DNA of 64,000 nt from Jacaranda mimosifolia (lineage: Eukaryota > Streptophyta > Magnoliopsida > Lamiales > Bignoniaceae). The translations under genes and the position numbers were made by a program. Under the pieces are notes generated by a model. It was not told where the DNA came from, made no database searches, and was given only the letters and a program-made list of their open reading frames with translations. The stretch covers positions 36,374,690-36,438,689 of the forward strand of contig CM032118.1 in the NCBI GenBank assembly GCA_018894105.1, written 5' to 3'. Shown here one piece after another: positions 24,965 through 38,200 of the stretch (its first letter is position 1; each line of letters opens with the position of its first letter).

Positions 24965-27900
24965 GAGAGGTGGTATTAGAGCCTACGTTTTCAATGACCT
25001 AAGTTAATATGGGAATGATTTTTTGTGACTGGAATCGATGGACTTACTAGAAATTAAATTTGAATTGGGGAATCAATTAGAATGTAAACACTCGGGTTAA
25101 GGAAAACTTTAGCTATGCTAGGTATGATTTGCCGAATGTGAAATTCTTAGTTAATAGAGACTAAGCTTGATGTTGGGAATGTCTAGGATGTGTATACTTG
25201 AGTTAAAAGAATACCTGAAGTATGTCAAAATATTATTCTTGGAATGTGAAATTTCTGGGCAGGAAATATGAAGCTTGATTGTGGAATTGAAATGTGGAAC
25301 TGAGTAGGATATGAACCTTTGGGATAAAGCTCGACATTAAGGAAATGAAAGGTTATGACCGGGGTGGCTAACCAGTGTACAACCTTTTACTTTTGGTATG
25401 CCAGACAAATAAACGCATGATTGTTGGAAAGCATGATACTGTTTAGAATTATGGCGTTATATAAGCAATATTTGTTAAGGTTGAAGTTGATGAATGGATG
25501 ACTAGTTGGAAAATTTGTATTCAGTATGTAGATAGTTACTTTGAAAATCAATGTGAGTGATATTCGAGGAAGTTATATATCATGAGTAAGGATTATTCTG
25601 AGAAGATATATAGTGGCCAGAAGATGATTAACTTAGGGCAAACAAATTCCTGCCACTTGTTTATGGATAAGAATTAGATTGTATAGATACACAGAAAAAG
25701 GATTGTTGAAAGGTATTTGGGAAATGAATGAATGATTATTGGGGATGAGCAATATCGAACCTATTTGTATAATTAAGATCTAAATGGTATGTTTATATTG
25801 ATAAGGGATATGATGATAGGAATTTGAGACTATGGGCTATAGAAATTAAGAAAATAATCAATGGTGAAAAGACATATTTCTAGGATGACAAGTGTATGAT
25901 TTAGTAATCTGGTGATGGAGCACGGGGTTGTTTGAATTTTGAAAAGGTGAAATTTGGAGAAATATTTTATGTTTAGACGTGTTTTGTGAGATTTTGGATT
26001 CGAAAGTTAAGGATTCTCCTTAACAGAGTTGCAGTTGAAGATCTAAAAATGTCATAAATTTATAATGAATTTGTCTATTGTGATCTAAACGATATAGTTG
26101 TCTAGAGAATGATTGTCGACAACAATGGAGTTATGAGGAATCATATTAAACATTTGAAGGGAAATAAGCATAACTAGTTTCAGGGTATATGAAAGAATAA
26201 ATAAGGGCGAGGGAATCAACTAAACAAGAGTTGGAAGAATATAAAAGGATAGAGATCATTAACACAATAGAATGCAGTTCCCAAATTTGAGGATATAGAA
26301 GGTGCAAATGAGAATGGGACCAAAACTTGAAATGGGAACATGCAACCTAGCATTGACGAAGGAAATTAAGAATCATGAGGTGTACTAATTAAAGAAATAG
26401 TTAAGGCGCGCATATGTGCAAACGAGTAACTAGTTTGGCTCAGCAAGTGGAATATGATGAGCGTTTGGCTATAATAGTGGTGTACTAGATTTAGTAAGTT
26501 TTACCCATCATGAATCAAATGTCAGCTAGGTTGATTGATAGTTTATACGCTCTCTATTGTATATGAGTCATAGAAAAATAAAATTGTATCATATATACCA
26601 TATATGCTAAATTGAGTTCTAAGAGATCTCAGCTAAATTGAACCTAAGCTCATCTGATAAGGCCATGAATCATGACAAGACATTGTACGACACCACCAGA
26701 ACATCCTAAAATGTGAAGGAGATTCATATCGACTAAATCATAGCGAGTGGTCCTTAATCAACGAAACTAACACACTCGAAAACCACAATGAGGACGCTTG
26801 AATTAGAAATATCTCGTGCAAAGAGTGGAAGATGACATTAGACCTTTCTCTCCCCCACCATTAGATCTCAAAATAGAGAAACCTGTGACATAAAACTTAT
26901 TACAGTAGGAGGGAGGACCTTATGACCCTATTGATGAGCGAAATAGGTTAGTAATCTGGGAAGTACAACAGAAACCATATGAAGGATAGCCTTGAGGAAA
27001 TTCTAGAATCTTAACCCTCAATCACTGAAAGGATCAGATAAGTAAAACATAGAGGTATGAATTAAGGAATGGCGAGAAAATTGGAGTATCGAGTAAACTT
27101 GATGAACAAAGAAATTGAATATCTACTTACTTTTGGGAAGGATCTTGCATTATTGATAAGGATTGGTAGAATAATAGTAAGAGCTTGACGGAACTCTTTG
27201 AGTTTGAGAATTGGGATACCTTTTCCTCACAAATTATTTAACCTAATGCATGTGTTTGTGGATAAGGAAAAGATACTATGGAATGGGAAACTTGAGGGGA
27301 AAGTGGACCGAGAACTGTCTTTTACTTGTAGTGCAGACATTATGAATTAAGATAATGTTACTTGGATTGGTTTATCTGGATTTTGTGGAAACTTTTAAAT
27401 TCTTTGGAATTGAGGAATGAACCATACTACATCTGTGTTTGGCATCACGAACATTAGGGGTTAATTATGTCAGAATCAAGGTTATAGGCAATCGAACATA
27501 TCTAGAAAATGTATTAAAGGTAAAAAAGTTTCTTGGGTTCATCCAATTGATGCTAAAAGTATATACAGGGCCTCTCCCAAATAGTAAGCTCGCTAGTGAA
27601 GTCAACTGAGAGAGATCATTAATTTGAACTAAAGAAGTAGTTTTGGGATTTAGAGAGATAAACAACCATGGTGCCATTCTTACCTTTCTCTGGGAAACCT
27701 AAGCAAATGTCAGATATGCCTATATCTTGAAAGGAACAATTGTTCATGAGAGAGTGGATTGCTTCAATGAAATAGAGATGTTACCTAAGGATGGAGAAAG
27801 AGAAATTCTTAAGGAATATAAATGTACCAATAGGTATGGTTGGGCACGATTTGGATTGACAAACACTTTAAGTCCCATGGATGGGTTACCATATTTAAAT

Positions 27901-28839
27901 GCTGGCGAAATGAATGAATGATAGATATAAATGCCACAAGGATGGGAAATTTTGATCTCAAATATAGAAAATGGTGATTAACCTCAGAAATAAGTTGAAA
28001 AGAGAAGTGCACAAGCAACAATGAGTAAGTTGAGAAACTTGAGCCGATGAGGTCCAAAGGATAAAGGAAACGAGAAATTGAAGATTCTAACTAAGTTTTT
28101 TGAACATCATGAGAAAATCTGATCTCACATATTCTTAACCTCATTTCTCAGATGGAATCTAAGGAGCAGCAGATGGATTGTTCGTGACTGTATCTAGTAT
28201 GTATAGATTTGTAAGCCTGTAGTTAGCTGCATAGAAGTGTATGACTTGTTATAGAAATTATGCATATTAAGTTTGAATTTAGCTGTTCCTAAAGTAAATA
28301 TCATGTAAATATGAACTTGCGGTGTTAATAACCGTTTGTTGCCATAGTGGTTTGTGATCTCTTGGAGAACCTCTTAAGTATAAAATTATATGTGATGATG
28401 TGCATGAGGTATTACCTAATAAAAAATAACCATAAAGCGCTTAGTGATTTCATGGAATCACCAGAGAGGTTTAAGATTCTTTTTCGGGAGAGTTTCATTA
28501 CTTCATATCAATTCAATTGTGAAAATCAGGAAAAACTTTAAGTTATGATGGATAATGGAATCATGGAGTATGGGATTACTAGCTAACCTTAGAAAAATAA
28601 GGCAACACCATATGCCTTAGTAAGAATGGATATGCCGGAAAACCTATAGAGGAGATTCTTAAAGCTCTTGATGAAATAAATGTCACTAGGGATTAGATGA
28701 AGTATATTGTGACAATGGGATAAAACATCATTTGATCGAGGCAACTTGAGAATAAGATAATATATGCGCTAGTATTAACTAAAGTTCTTTCAGTCAAAGA
28801 TGAGTATCTGGGGACCAAATTCTTTCAAGAGGGGGAGAT
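24965..28839 (+). other. Interior of the 9.7-kb element; no protein domain recognised
   Basis: After the primer-binding site the interior has a purine-rich plus strand dense in stop codons. The longest open stretches are near 27727-27921 and 28347-28541 and match no family I know. I searched by eye for aspartic protease, YVDD, the integrase zinc finger and DNGxxF and saw none. Confidence 0.5.
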
Positions 28840-31704
28840 TGTAACACCCCTAAATTTAGCATTTTTGAAAATAAGCTTTTAAAAATCAAAATATTTATTT
28901 GGCGAAAATTTTGGGGCTCAAACGCAAATAAGAAAGGACTTGATTGTATGAAATATGAAAGTTTTGGGGGTCAATTTGTAAATACTTTGAGTTAAAAAAC
29001 TGATAAAAACTCTTGGGGGTTCAAATGCAAACTGAGAAAAGTTGACCATTTGAAATTTTTGGAAATTCCCTATAATTAGCAAACCCCCATCCCCCAGTAT
29101 TTCTTCAAATTCTCACATGTAAACCATCTTCTTCTTCTCTGGCTAACCTCTCCCCAAAAATGGTGAAACCTAGCAAATTATATACTAAAATCTTCCTCTC
29201 AGCTCAAGTAATGCGTCGATACCAACATCTAATGGAGACAACTGGCAAATCATCCGAAATTAAGATCTAAAAGGGGCTTCATGGCGGTGGTGATGGTTGC
29301 TTAGTTCTGGCAATAGAAACTCATAAATAGGGAACGGGTTTTGATGGGCTCGATGCGAAGAAGATAACTGTGTCTTCAATTTGAGGAATCAACGACGGAC
29401 GGAGAAGTAATTAAAGAAAAACAACGCAACGGCGATTTTCCAACAAATTGACCAGCCAATGGACGTCTGATTCTAAAATTGATTGGAGGGCTATAGTGTA
29501 CTAGGTATTGGCAGTCGTGCATGGCGACAGTCCAGCAACTTCTGGATAGAATCTTCGGCTTGATGATCTGAGCATATGCGGACTAATTTTAGATTATAAA
29601 TTGACCTTGCACTTGGTCAATTTGGTAAAATCCTGATTAATCAGTTATTTTGATTCCTGATTTAATCTGAGCAAATCGTTAGGTTAATTTCTGATGTAAA
29701 TTTAGGTTAATTGGACGAAAATTATGACTATTAAGTGAAATAATTTTATAAGAATTCAGTGGTAAGTGATGCATGGACCTAAATTCGATAATAAAAGATT
29801 AATATTTATTGATTAAGTTAATTGAAGCATTTGAGAAGTTGAAATTGTGTAATGTCATGAAGATTGTTTGTTATTAAGAAAACATGTAAATTCGTACGGA
29901 TAACCTAGATTTATTATTCATGGACTAACAGTATTAAATTCAAGATTATTGGTAAAATTCTAATTAAACAATTAAATGTCTCTTGATTGAGCTCAGTTAA
30001 AATGCTAAGATAATTACTGATGTTAAGTTAAGATTAATCGTATCAAATTATAATCATGGACCATCAGGATAAGATTTATGATGTCAAGCGAAATTGTTGG
30101 ATATATAAATTGTGCACAGTTTTAGTGGGCCCAATTGGTAATTGGAACATAATTATTGTTAATAAAGTTAATCAGTGTAATTACATGACTGACCTTTGTG
30201 TAACATTGCAAGGACATATAATATAGGAATCCAAATTGATTCATTCGCTGGAGTAAATATGACCTTCGTAAATATCGTAGCGTTAAATATCTTACAATAA
30301 TTCTGGAACCGAGCCCCTAAAATGTCATACTAATTGGAAAACAACGGGTATTAAGATGTAAACGATTTAGTTATTTTTTAAGAAACGATACAAGCATTTT
30401 GATATTAAGTACACCCTTTTGGAATAAATGACAAGGATCCAAGGTCTCCCGGACCACAGGGCGTGGATATCCTCTCTGCGGAGTTTTAAGGTGAGGGTCT
30501 ATTTACACTTTTGTTTTTTGGGAAGTGAATGTTCCCTAATTTGCTCGGACTTCCTTGATTAATTGAATTCGTTGATTTTGCTTTTGTTAAAATTATTTGT
30601 ATCTGTTCTGGCACCAAGAACAATCATTGCTTATATGTTATTATCCAACCTAAATCCATTCTGCAATTGTTTACTTAGCATTGTTAGTATATATGAACCG
30701 TTCTATATATCGGTTATTTAGCTTTGTCGGCATACTTGAATTCATTTTGTATATCGTTGACTTACCTTGTCGGCGTGTTTGAATCGTTCTGTGTTATTAT
30801 TTATTTTGTCTTGCCGGCATACTTATTTGCATTCTGTACAACGTTGTGTGGCCTTGTCGGCAAATTATTCATTAGTTGTATCAAAAGATACATATATGGC
30901 AAGACTGTCAGGCTGAGTGCCAATCCCAGCGGAATGCTTAGATTACTATTACTATTGAGCTGTCATGCTTAGACTATTGTTACTACCAAGCTGTCATGCT
31001 TAGACTATTGTTACTACCAAGCTGTCAGGCTTGGATTACTGTACTGTTACGGAGGGATAAGGAGAATATGATATACATGTTATGCTCTGATTTACTTGGA
31101 TTACATATGTTGTTTGGTTTGTTTTGCTCCATTTGTACTCTGATTAGGGAGTAATAAGGATGGAGAAATTTCAAATTGCTGAGTTTAATAATATTTATGA
31201 TATGGCATATTCGTATTTTTGTTTTTTATATCATGCCAGCTGATAATCTGTTGAATTACTGCTTCTTCGACAGATCTATTTGACTGTTTGTATACTTCCC
31301 CTCACTAAATCCTTTGGACTTATCCCCCTCTGTTATTCTTGATTTTTTTTCCCAAACAGAATTAAATGAAGAACATGAGCTTATAGCTTGGCCTGTAGGA
31401 TCTATTTTGTAATAGATTAGGTGATTATATGTATATATAGGTTCACCTAATCATTTTGCTTAACCTAGAGATCTTGTCATATGTCAAGTTTGAATTTAAG
31501 ATCTATGGCATGTGTATATATTTGTTCTGTGAGATGACGCTCTGGGCTTGTGCCTGAACATAGTTAAGATTAAACTGTTGATGTGTCTGAATGCTATTTG
31601 GGAGACTTGTAAATTTTATGGGCCTATTAGTTATTTTGTATGTAATGGTTTTAAGTTTGGATTAGTGGCATCTCAGTTTAAGAGTTATCCTGAGTGGGGC
31701 GCCA
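28840..31704 (+). repeat. 3' LTR of the 9.7-kb element
   Basis: It begins TGTAACACCCCTAAATTTAG right after a polypurine tract and ends GGGGCGCCA. Compared with the 5' LTR it has small deletions, for example near 28990, and many transitions. The subrepeats recur at about 30720-31045. Confidence 0.85.
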
Positions 31705-33361
31705 TAATTTGTTTCACACTTAGGATTTTATGTGATTGGCTTTGTTAAGTTTCCTTGAGTAGATGACCTCATCAAAAGTTATTATTGGACTTATCTTCTT
31801 TTATTATCTTTATTTATTGTTTTTTAAAATTTTGTCTAAATCCCTTGAGAAGAAAAATATCAAAACTACCAACATATGGGGTAGGATCATGTTGTATGGT
31901 GAGACATCAAGACCATAAAGAGATGGTGCAAAAAGAACAAAAAAATGGTTAAGAGCAATGCAGGCCAAATGTTGACGGTGATCTCGGATTGACTGTATGT
32001 AGTGGTGTTTGTTGTACATGTCGTGGTCAACCTTTGGCTTGCAGGCTATTGAGCCTAGCACTCGCTGTTGGCCTTCAGCTGGCTATAGAAGTTTGTCCCA
32101 CCTACCCCAGGTGACCTTGATAGTACATTATGGGGCCCTCACCTTGCGCCTACAAGCACCTGTCGGCTGGCTTGCCCACAGCCGGCATTAGGCCAACCAT
32201 GTGGGTGAGCATCGACATGCACATGTATGGTGTTGCTTGGTGCCTTGGCCCATTTAGAGTTGGTTTTAGGCTCATTAACAAATGCGCAAGCGTGGATCAT
32301 AAAGGAGTTAGTCAGTTTACTAATAAGTTGTATATTGCTGAGTAAAGACCATATGAGTCCGAACCATCAAATTTAGAGTTTAGGTTGTCATAATTATTTT
32401 GTGTCAGAGTCATTGAAGTTCAAGCCTGCAGTGAGTGAAAGATTTGAGGAGAACTTGGCGAGCAATATGGGACACATCCCTCGCTCACACGTAGAGAGCT
32501 TCAATTGTTGGGTAGGATGATAGCTCTATTTGACAAACATGAGTTTAAGCTTCTTTCTCAAGGAGACCGCATGTCTTATTTGCCAATTGGGTTTTTTTGT
32601 TTCTTAAGCAGTTATTTTAGTAGTGGGTTTACTGTTCCTCCAAACTCCTTGCTACTTGAGGTGGTCAATAGCTAGGGGTTGTGTTTGAATTAATTCACTT
32701 CTAATTTGTTTATGTACTTCGTGAGGCTTCACACTGCCTCATTAACATGGGTTTTTCTGTATCACTTTATAGTTTTCATGCCCTTTTTATGATTAGATGA
32801 ATTCCTCAAGAGCTCTTTTTTCACTTTTTCATCAAGCCACGCTGTAGGTTTCTCAATGGAGCTCAGGGGTCTTAGAAGGGGCAATTTTTCTGTGTCTGGA
32901 ACGATGGTTGGGGTTTTCCATCTTTTGATGTAGTTCTCTTAATATTATTCGCATTTGTAGGATTCATCATAACCTCTGGGAGCAGTGCAAAGCTGTAGGA
33001 TTATTTGATAGTGTTTTTTTATATCTCCAAGTTATTTCCTACTGGTATAAACTTGTAGTTTCTTTTTATCTTGCCATATTATATTTGTAACGAAGTTATA
33101 TAAATATATATATATTGTGTTTTTCATGTAAAAAGATTGATTTGATGCAGGTGAGGAGCTAGAGAGATGAGGCTGCTCAAGATAGTTATTGTTCACAACA
33201 GAGGTGGGTAGTTGCATTTGCCCGTACATCCGCAAGGTTCGTCTCCCAGACACCTTCTCGAGGATTTCTATGTTTCAAGCGTTGCTCTTTTCTTTAGTTA
33301 ATGGCAGTGGTAACTCAGGGGTTCGACTACATTGATGAAAAAGGCTCAAAAAATGAGTCGC
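31705..33361. other. Intergenic stretch, unassigned
   Basis: No gene that I can support. The segment 31970-32330 is richer in GC than its surroundings and may be an old transposon piece, but I could not assign it. Confidence 0.35.
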
Positions 33362-34278
33362 TAGGACTATAAATGAATATTTAAAAATTCATTTATCGTT
33401 CACATCCGAATCTGTTTAAAGGGCATGTTATCCATATTCATTTAAAGCGAATATTGTCTTTATTCGATTAGTAGATATTCGACTGTAAATGGATACAAAT
33501 ATAGTAATTGTCTATCCGATCTGTTTAATATCTACTTCGAATACATATTTGTTGGATATATCCGTTTATATGTTCGATTATCCATAATTTAATTAAATAC
33601 GTTGTCTATATCCAATAAATAATATCTAAAAAATTATTATATATAATATATTATTATACATAATAAATTATTTTATTTTTTCAATATGAAATCTCATAAT
33701 TATATATAAATGAATATAAGTATAAATTAGTAATTAAAGAATTAATAAGAAAAACTTAGTAGTTAAGTATTATGAAAAATTGATAGACGATATATATTAA
33801 TGATAATTAAACACTACTAAATCAGAAAAAAAAATTAAAAAATCAATATATGAATGATAAACTAATCAATATAAAATTCTTGCTCCTTGACTTTATAATT
33901 AATTTATATTGGTGTCATTTTATTAATATTAATTACTCATAAAGTCAATCATTAATTAGAAAAATTAACTAAATCAAGAATGATTAATTTTTTAATTCTA
34001 AAAGGTAGTAAACTTATTAAGAAAAAATATGCATTTTATTACAAGTTAACGATTTTGGATATTAACGAATTCAAATATTCGGATATTTATAAATGGATGC
34101 ATCCTATAATTATAATTGGATACGGATATATCCAAATTCGTTTAATATCCGATAGATATGAATTTAGATATTATTAAAAAATATTCATTGGATATGAATA
34201 CAGATATGGATATTATCAAACTTAAATGGGATATGGATACTGTGTATCCATACCATTTAATATTCGTTTACAACCCTA
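33362..34278. mobile_element. Degenerate hAT-like non-autonomous element
   Basis: The left end TAGGACTATAAATGAATATT matches inversely the right end (reverse complement TAGGGTTGTAAACGAATATT) at 17 of 20 positions. Flanking octamers TGAGTCGC (left) and GGAGTCAC (right) agree at six of eight positions, consistent with a decayed 8-bp hAT duplication. The interior is AT-rich with repeated GGATATGGATAC-like text in both orientations and has no transposase. Confidence 0.65.
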
Positions 34279-34364
34279 GGAGTCACTTAGTTCCCATGGC
34301 TTCGAGAAGGGGAAAGGCCCCTTTTGTTATGGGTCGAGGAGGACATAGGACTTTAGCGTATTGC

Positions 34365-35052
34365 CATAAACTTGTCCCTTACAAGCTCCTATGTGGCACT
34401 TAGCTGCTCGTTCATCCCCTACAACACTAGCTAAGCCAACTTTACCCTTTCAAATGTTGTGTGTGCTAAGTGAGTTAGCTAAGCTTTAAGAGCAAGACAA
34501 AGTTTAGAGAGAAACCGAATCATTCTCAACGAGTCTATAAGAAGTGATCCTTTTTTTTCATTGGGTCTGGGTAGAGACCAAAGATCTTGAGCGAACGATT
34601 TGGCAGAACAACTTAAAAGATAAAGAAGTATCGTTAATTTCTTCATGCTCGTTCAAAGTTCGAAGTTCCATTTGTACAAATAAGAATCCCCTTCATTACA
34701 TGATTTATTCTTTATATAAATAGATATGGGATCTATGGGACAATTACTTAGAAGTACATTTTATGTTACAGCCTTTCCTATCTGATAGAAAAGGATTTGG
34801 TTTACAAATGAGGTCCTACAACTATTTATAATATCCTCATCTCAAATATACGGTGAAGGTTGATTCAATCCTACAATCTATATTACAACTCCAGAAGTTT
34901 TCTAAGACTAGAAGTTTTCAGAACCTACTTTAGAAATTTCTACAAAACTTCTATAAAATTCTTACAAGTATATAGAATGTTCCAGAGTCCTTGTAGACCT
35001 TCCTTAACCTTAACCGTCTTGCTTCTTTGCACGTCTCTAGCCGAGGCGTGAT
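34365..35052 (-). repeat. 3' LTR of the gypsy chromovirus, interrupted by plastid DNA
   Basis: It matches 43262-43857 on both sides of a 280-bp insertion: AGCTAAGCTTTAAGAGCAAG to GTTTAGAGAGAAAC on the left, and GGTTTACAAATGAGGTCCTA onward on the right. The inserted segment (about 34517-34797) is absent from the other LTR. Confidence 0.8.
34517..34797 (-). pseudogene. ycf2: Nuclear copy of plastid DNA (NUPT): ycf2 fragment
   Basis: Read on the minus strand, the segment encodes Ycf2-like text in order: ILFYQIGKAV, a stop, [52 protein letters not shown], then after a 1-nt deletion [10 protein letters not shown]. Ycf2 is a large plastid-encoded AAA-type protein of the inverted repeat; this order is that of its C-terminal third. 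In-frame stops and the frameshift mean the nuclear copy is dead. It interrupts one LTR of the gypsy element but not the other, so it arrived after that element inserted. I recognised it by memory of the protein, without alignment. Confidence 0.88.
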
Positions 35053-35082
35053 GTCCTCCCTCACTTATATAAGCAATGCCCT

Positions 35083-35248
35083 ATTTAGAGTTGGTTTTTC
35101 TTAATGCTTGAAGAAAATACCTCCTTAGCTCGTATATTTATATGCATAAGAACTTGATTACAAGAGGAAACGAAAAGATGCATACTTATCTCCTATATAT
35201 GAAACTAAACAAGGATAAGGTATATCAAAAGATATCATCTTCTCAAGA
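35083..35248 (-). repeat. Copia 3' LTR
   Basis: About 166 bp, closely matching 39798-39964 (text such as GAACTTGATTACAAG and TATATCAAAAGATATCATC). It follows the polypurine tract on the minus strand. Confidence 0.85.
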
Positions 35249-35255
35249 CTCCCCC

Positions 35256-38200
35256 TCAAGTTGGTGCATATATGTCACATGCATCCAGCTTGTTACATAT
35301 GTATGCTACCCTTGGACCTCGAAGAGATTTCGTGAGGATATCAGCCAGCTGATCATTAGAATTCACAAATGAGGTAGTGAATTCTCCTGAGACGATCTTT
35401 TCTCTAATGAAATGGCAATCAATTTCTATATATTTAGTTCGTTCATGAAAGATTGGATTGGAAGATATGTGTAGAGCTGCTTGGTTATCACAAATGAGTT
35501 TCATAGAGCTTACTTCACAAAACTTCAATTCTTGGATCAATTGTTTAACCAGATCAATTCATATGTGGTAAGGGCCATTGCGTAATATTCAACTTCTATA
35601 CTTTATCTAGCAACAACGTTCTGCTTTTTACTCTTCCAAGAGATGACATTGCCTCTAATTAAAACATAATATCCAGAGATTGATCTCTGTGACCTTTATT
35701 TTCATATACTAACCCTATACTAGGGGACCCCTTTATATATCTCAAAATTCAAACAATTGCATCCCAATGACAATCCCGTAAAGAGTTGAGAAACTGACTC
35801 ACAATACTAATGGCAAAGGAAATATTTGATCTGGTTATGGTGAGATAATTTAACATTCTTACAAGTCTCCGGTATTTGCTTGGATCTGGATATGACTTCC
35901 CTTGATCTGGTAGAAGTTCGACATTCAGATCCGTAGGGGTATCAATTGGCTTACAATCTAACATCTCTGTCTCTTCCAAAATGTCTAGTACATATTTTCT
36001 TTGAGAGATGGCAATACCTGCTCTAGATTGGGCCATTTCAATCCCAAGGAAGTATCTTAACTTCCCCAAGTCTTTAGTTTGGAAGTGGTGAAACAAATGT
36101 TGTTTCAAGTTCTGAATACCTCCATGATCATTTCCTCTAACAACAATATCATCTACATAGACCACAAGATAAATGCATTTAGATGATGAATGTTTATAGA
36201 ACATAGAATGATCAGTTTCACTACAAACTATGCCGAATTGTTGAATAACTTTACTAAATATTCCAAATCAAGCCCTGGGTGACTGTTTGAGGCCATATAA
36301 AGATTTATGTAACTTGAAAACATGACTCTTCTCCCCTTGAGCAACAAATCCGTGTGGTTGCTCTATGCAAACTTCCTCTTCTAAGTCGCCATGTAAGAAT
36401 GCATTCTTAATATCCAATTGGTATAACGGCTAATGGTTCATGGCAGCTATTGATAAGAACAACTGGGCTGATGTCATTTTAGCAACAGGAGAAAAAATAT
36501 CTCCATAATCAAGTCCAAAAATCTGAGTATAACCCTTAGCCACAAGGCGAGCTTTCAAACGTTCTACCTGCCCATTAGGTCCAACTTTGACATTGAAGAC
36601 CCAACGACAACCAACTACAAATTTTCCAAGAAAAGAATCAACTAAAGTTTATGTATGATTGGAATCTAAAGCAGCCATCTCATCGATCATTGCCTGATGC
36701 CATCCTGGATGTGATAGTGATTCCTGAACTATTTTAGGAGTAGAAATAGATGACAAGGAAGACAAAAAGGCATAATGGTATGAAGATAAACAATGATAGC
36801 TAAAAAATAATAGAGAGGATGAGGATTACACGTAGAGCGTATACCTTTGTGTAGGGCGATAGGTTGACCAGTAGTGGATTTAGGTAGGTCTAGAGCATCA
36901 GGTGGCATCGGAATAGGAGATGAATCAATCGGACCGTCAGTCGCTACAACTTCTAAAACCCTAGATTGGAATCAACCTTGATAGGTGATTAGTGGACAAG
37001 CTGAATGGGAACGTAGTTGATTAGGTTGATCTTGAGGCTCAGGAACATGTATTCATGGAAAATCGAGAATTGGTGGACTAAAGTAAGGAATCGATAGAAG
37101 TTGGGATATGTTTTTTGGTTCTATTGGTGACTCAAAGTAAGATCTGTTTTCAAAGAATGTCACATCTGCAGACATGTCAAATCGATGTGTAGAAGGAGAA
37201 TAACACCTATATCCTTTATGAACTCGAGAATAACCTAAAAAAACACATTTGATAGCTTGAGCAAATACTTTGTCAAGACCAGGGGAAAGATCATGTACAA
37301 AGCAAGTAGAACCAAAGAAATGAGGAGTAATAATATAGAGAGGGTCCTTAGGAAACAAAATGGAATGAGGTACTTGGTTATCAAGAACAAAAGATGGCAT
37401 TTGATTTATCAAATAACCTGTAGTGAGAACAATACCCCCCCCAAACTTTAAGGGTGTATTAGCATGTATTAAAATAGTACAAGCTATTTCAATAATATAA
37501 CGGTATTTTCTTTCTACTAACCCATTTTGTTGTGGTGTATGTGGACAAGTAGACTAATAAATCATACCATAAGATATCATGAAGGATTTGAAAGTTGCAG
37601 AAATATATTCTTTTGCATTATCACTACATAAAATACAGGTGGAATGCCCAAATTGTGTTTTAATCTCATTGCAAAAGCTTTGAAGAATAGAAAATAATTT
37701 CGAATGATCTTCATTAAAAATATCCAAGTACATCTTGAAAAATCATTAATGAAAGTAACAAAATACCTATATCCTAAAATGGAACTAACACGACTAGGAC
37801 CCCAAACACCAGAATGAACAATGTTAAAAAGTGACTTTGGTCAACTATTTACCTTGCTTGGAAAGGATGTCCGAACATGTTTTCCAAGCTAACACGTCTC
37901 ACACTCTAAGGATTGCAAATAGGAAAGATAAGGAACCATTCTCCTTAATTTATTCAGACTCAGATGACCCAAATGATGGTAAAGGAGATTTGGAGATTCT
38001 GTGATAGCACATACAGTAGAAGGTAGAGATTGGAGATAGTAAAGTCCTTGTGATTCAAATCCTACACCAATCGTCCGCCTCATGCTCCTATCCTGTACAA
38101 CAAAAGAGTCCGCAGTAAATGTTATATCGTAGTCAAGTTTGCGGGTAAGCTGGCTCACAGACATTGAATTAAAGGGATAATTTGGTATTAAAAGTACAAA

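Larger units (their letters stand above)
22028..31704 (+). mobile_element. 9.7-kb LTR element with 2.9-kb LTRs and no recognisable gag-pol
   Basis: Two direct repeats, 22028-24964 and 28840-31704, both start TGTAA and end GGGGCGCCA. A primer-binding site TGGTATTAGAGCC (24971-24983), close to the 3' end of initiator tRNA-Met, follows the first. A polypurine tract AAGAGGGGGAGAT precedes the second. These fix a plus-strand LTR element. The 3.9-kb interior (24965-28839) has only short ORFs, none with a domain I recognise. The last codons before the 3' LTR can be read as FKRGRL then stop, like the end of some gypsy pol genes. It could be a heavily decayed gypsy element or a non-autonomous derivative of the LARD kind. 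I find no clean target duplication. Confidence 0.8.

Noticed and set aside
22018..31714. Target-site duplication of the 9.7-kb element
   Set aside because: GTTTG before and TAATT after do not match. A TTTGTTT word occurs on both sides but at different distances, so I do not claim it.
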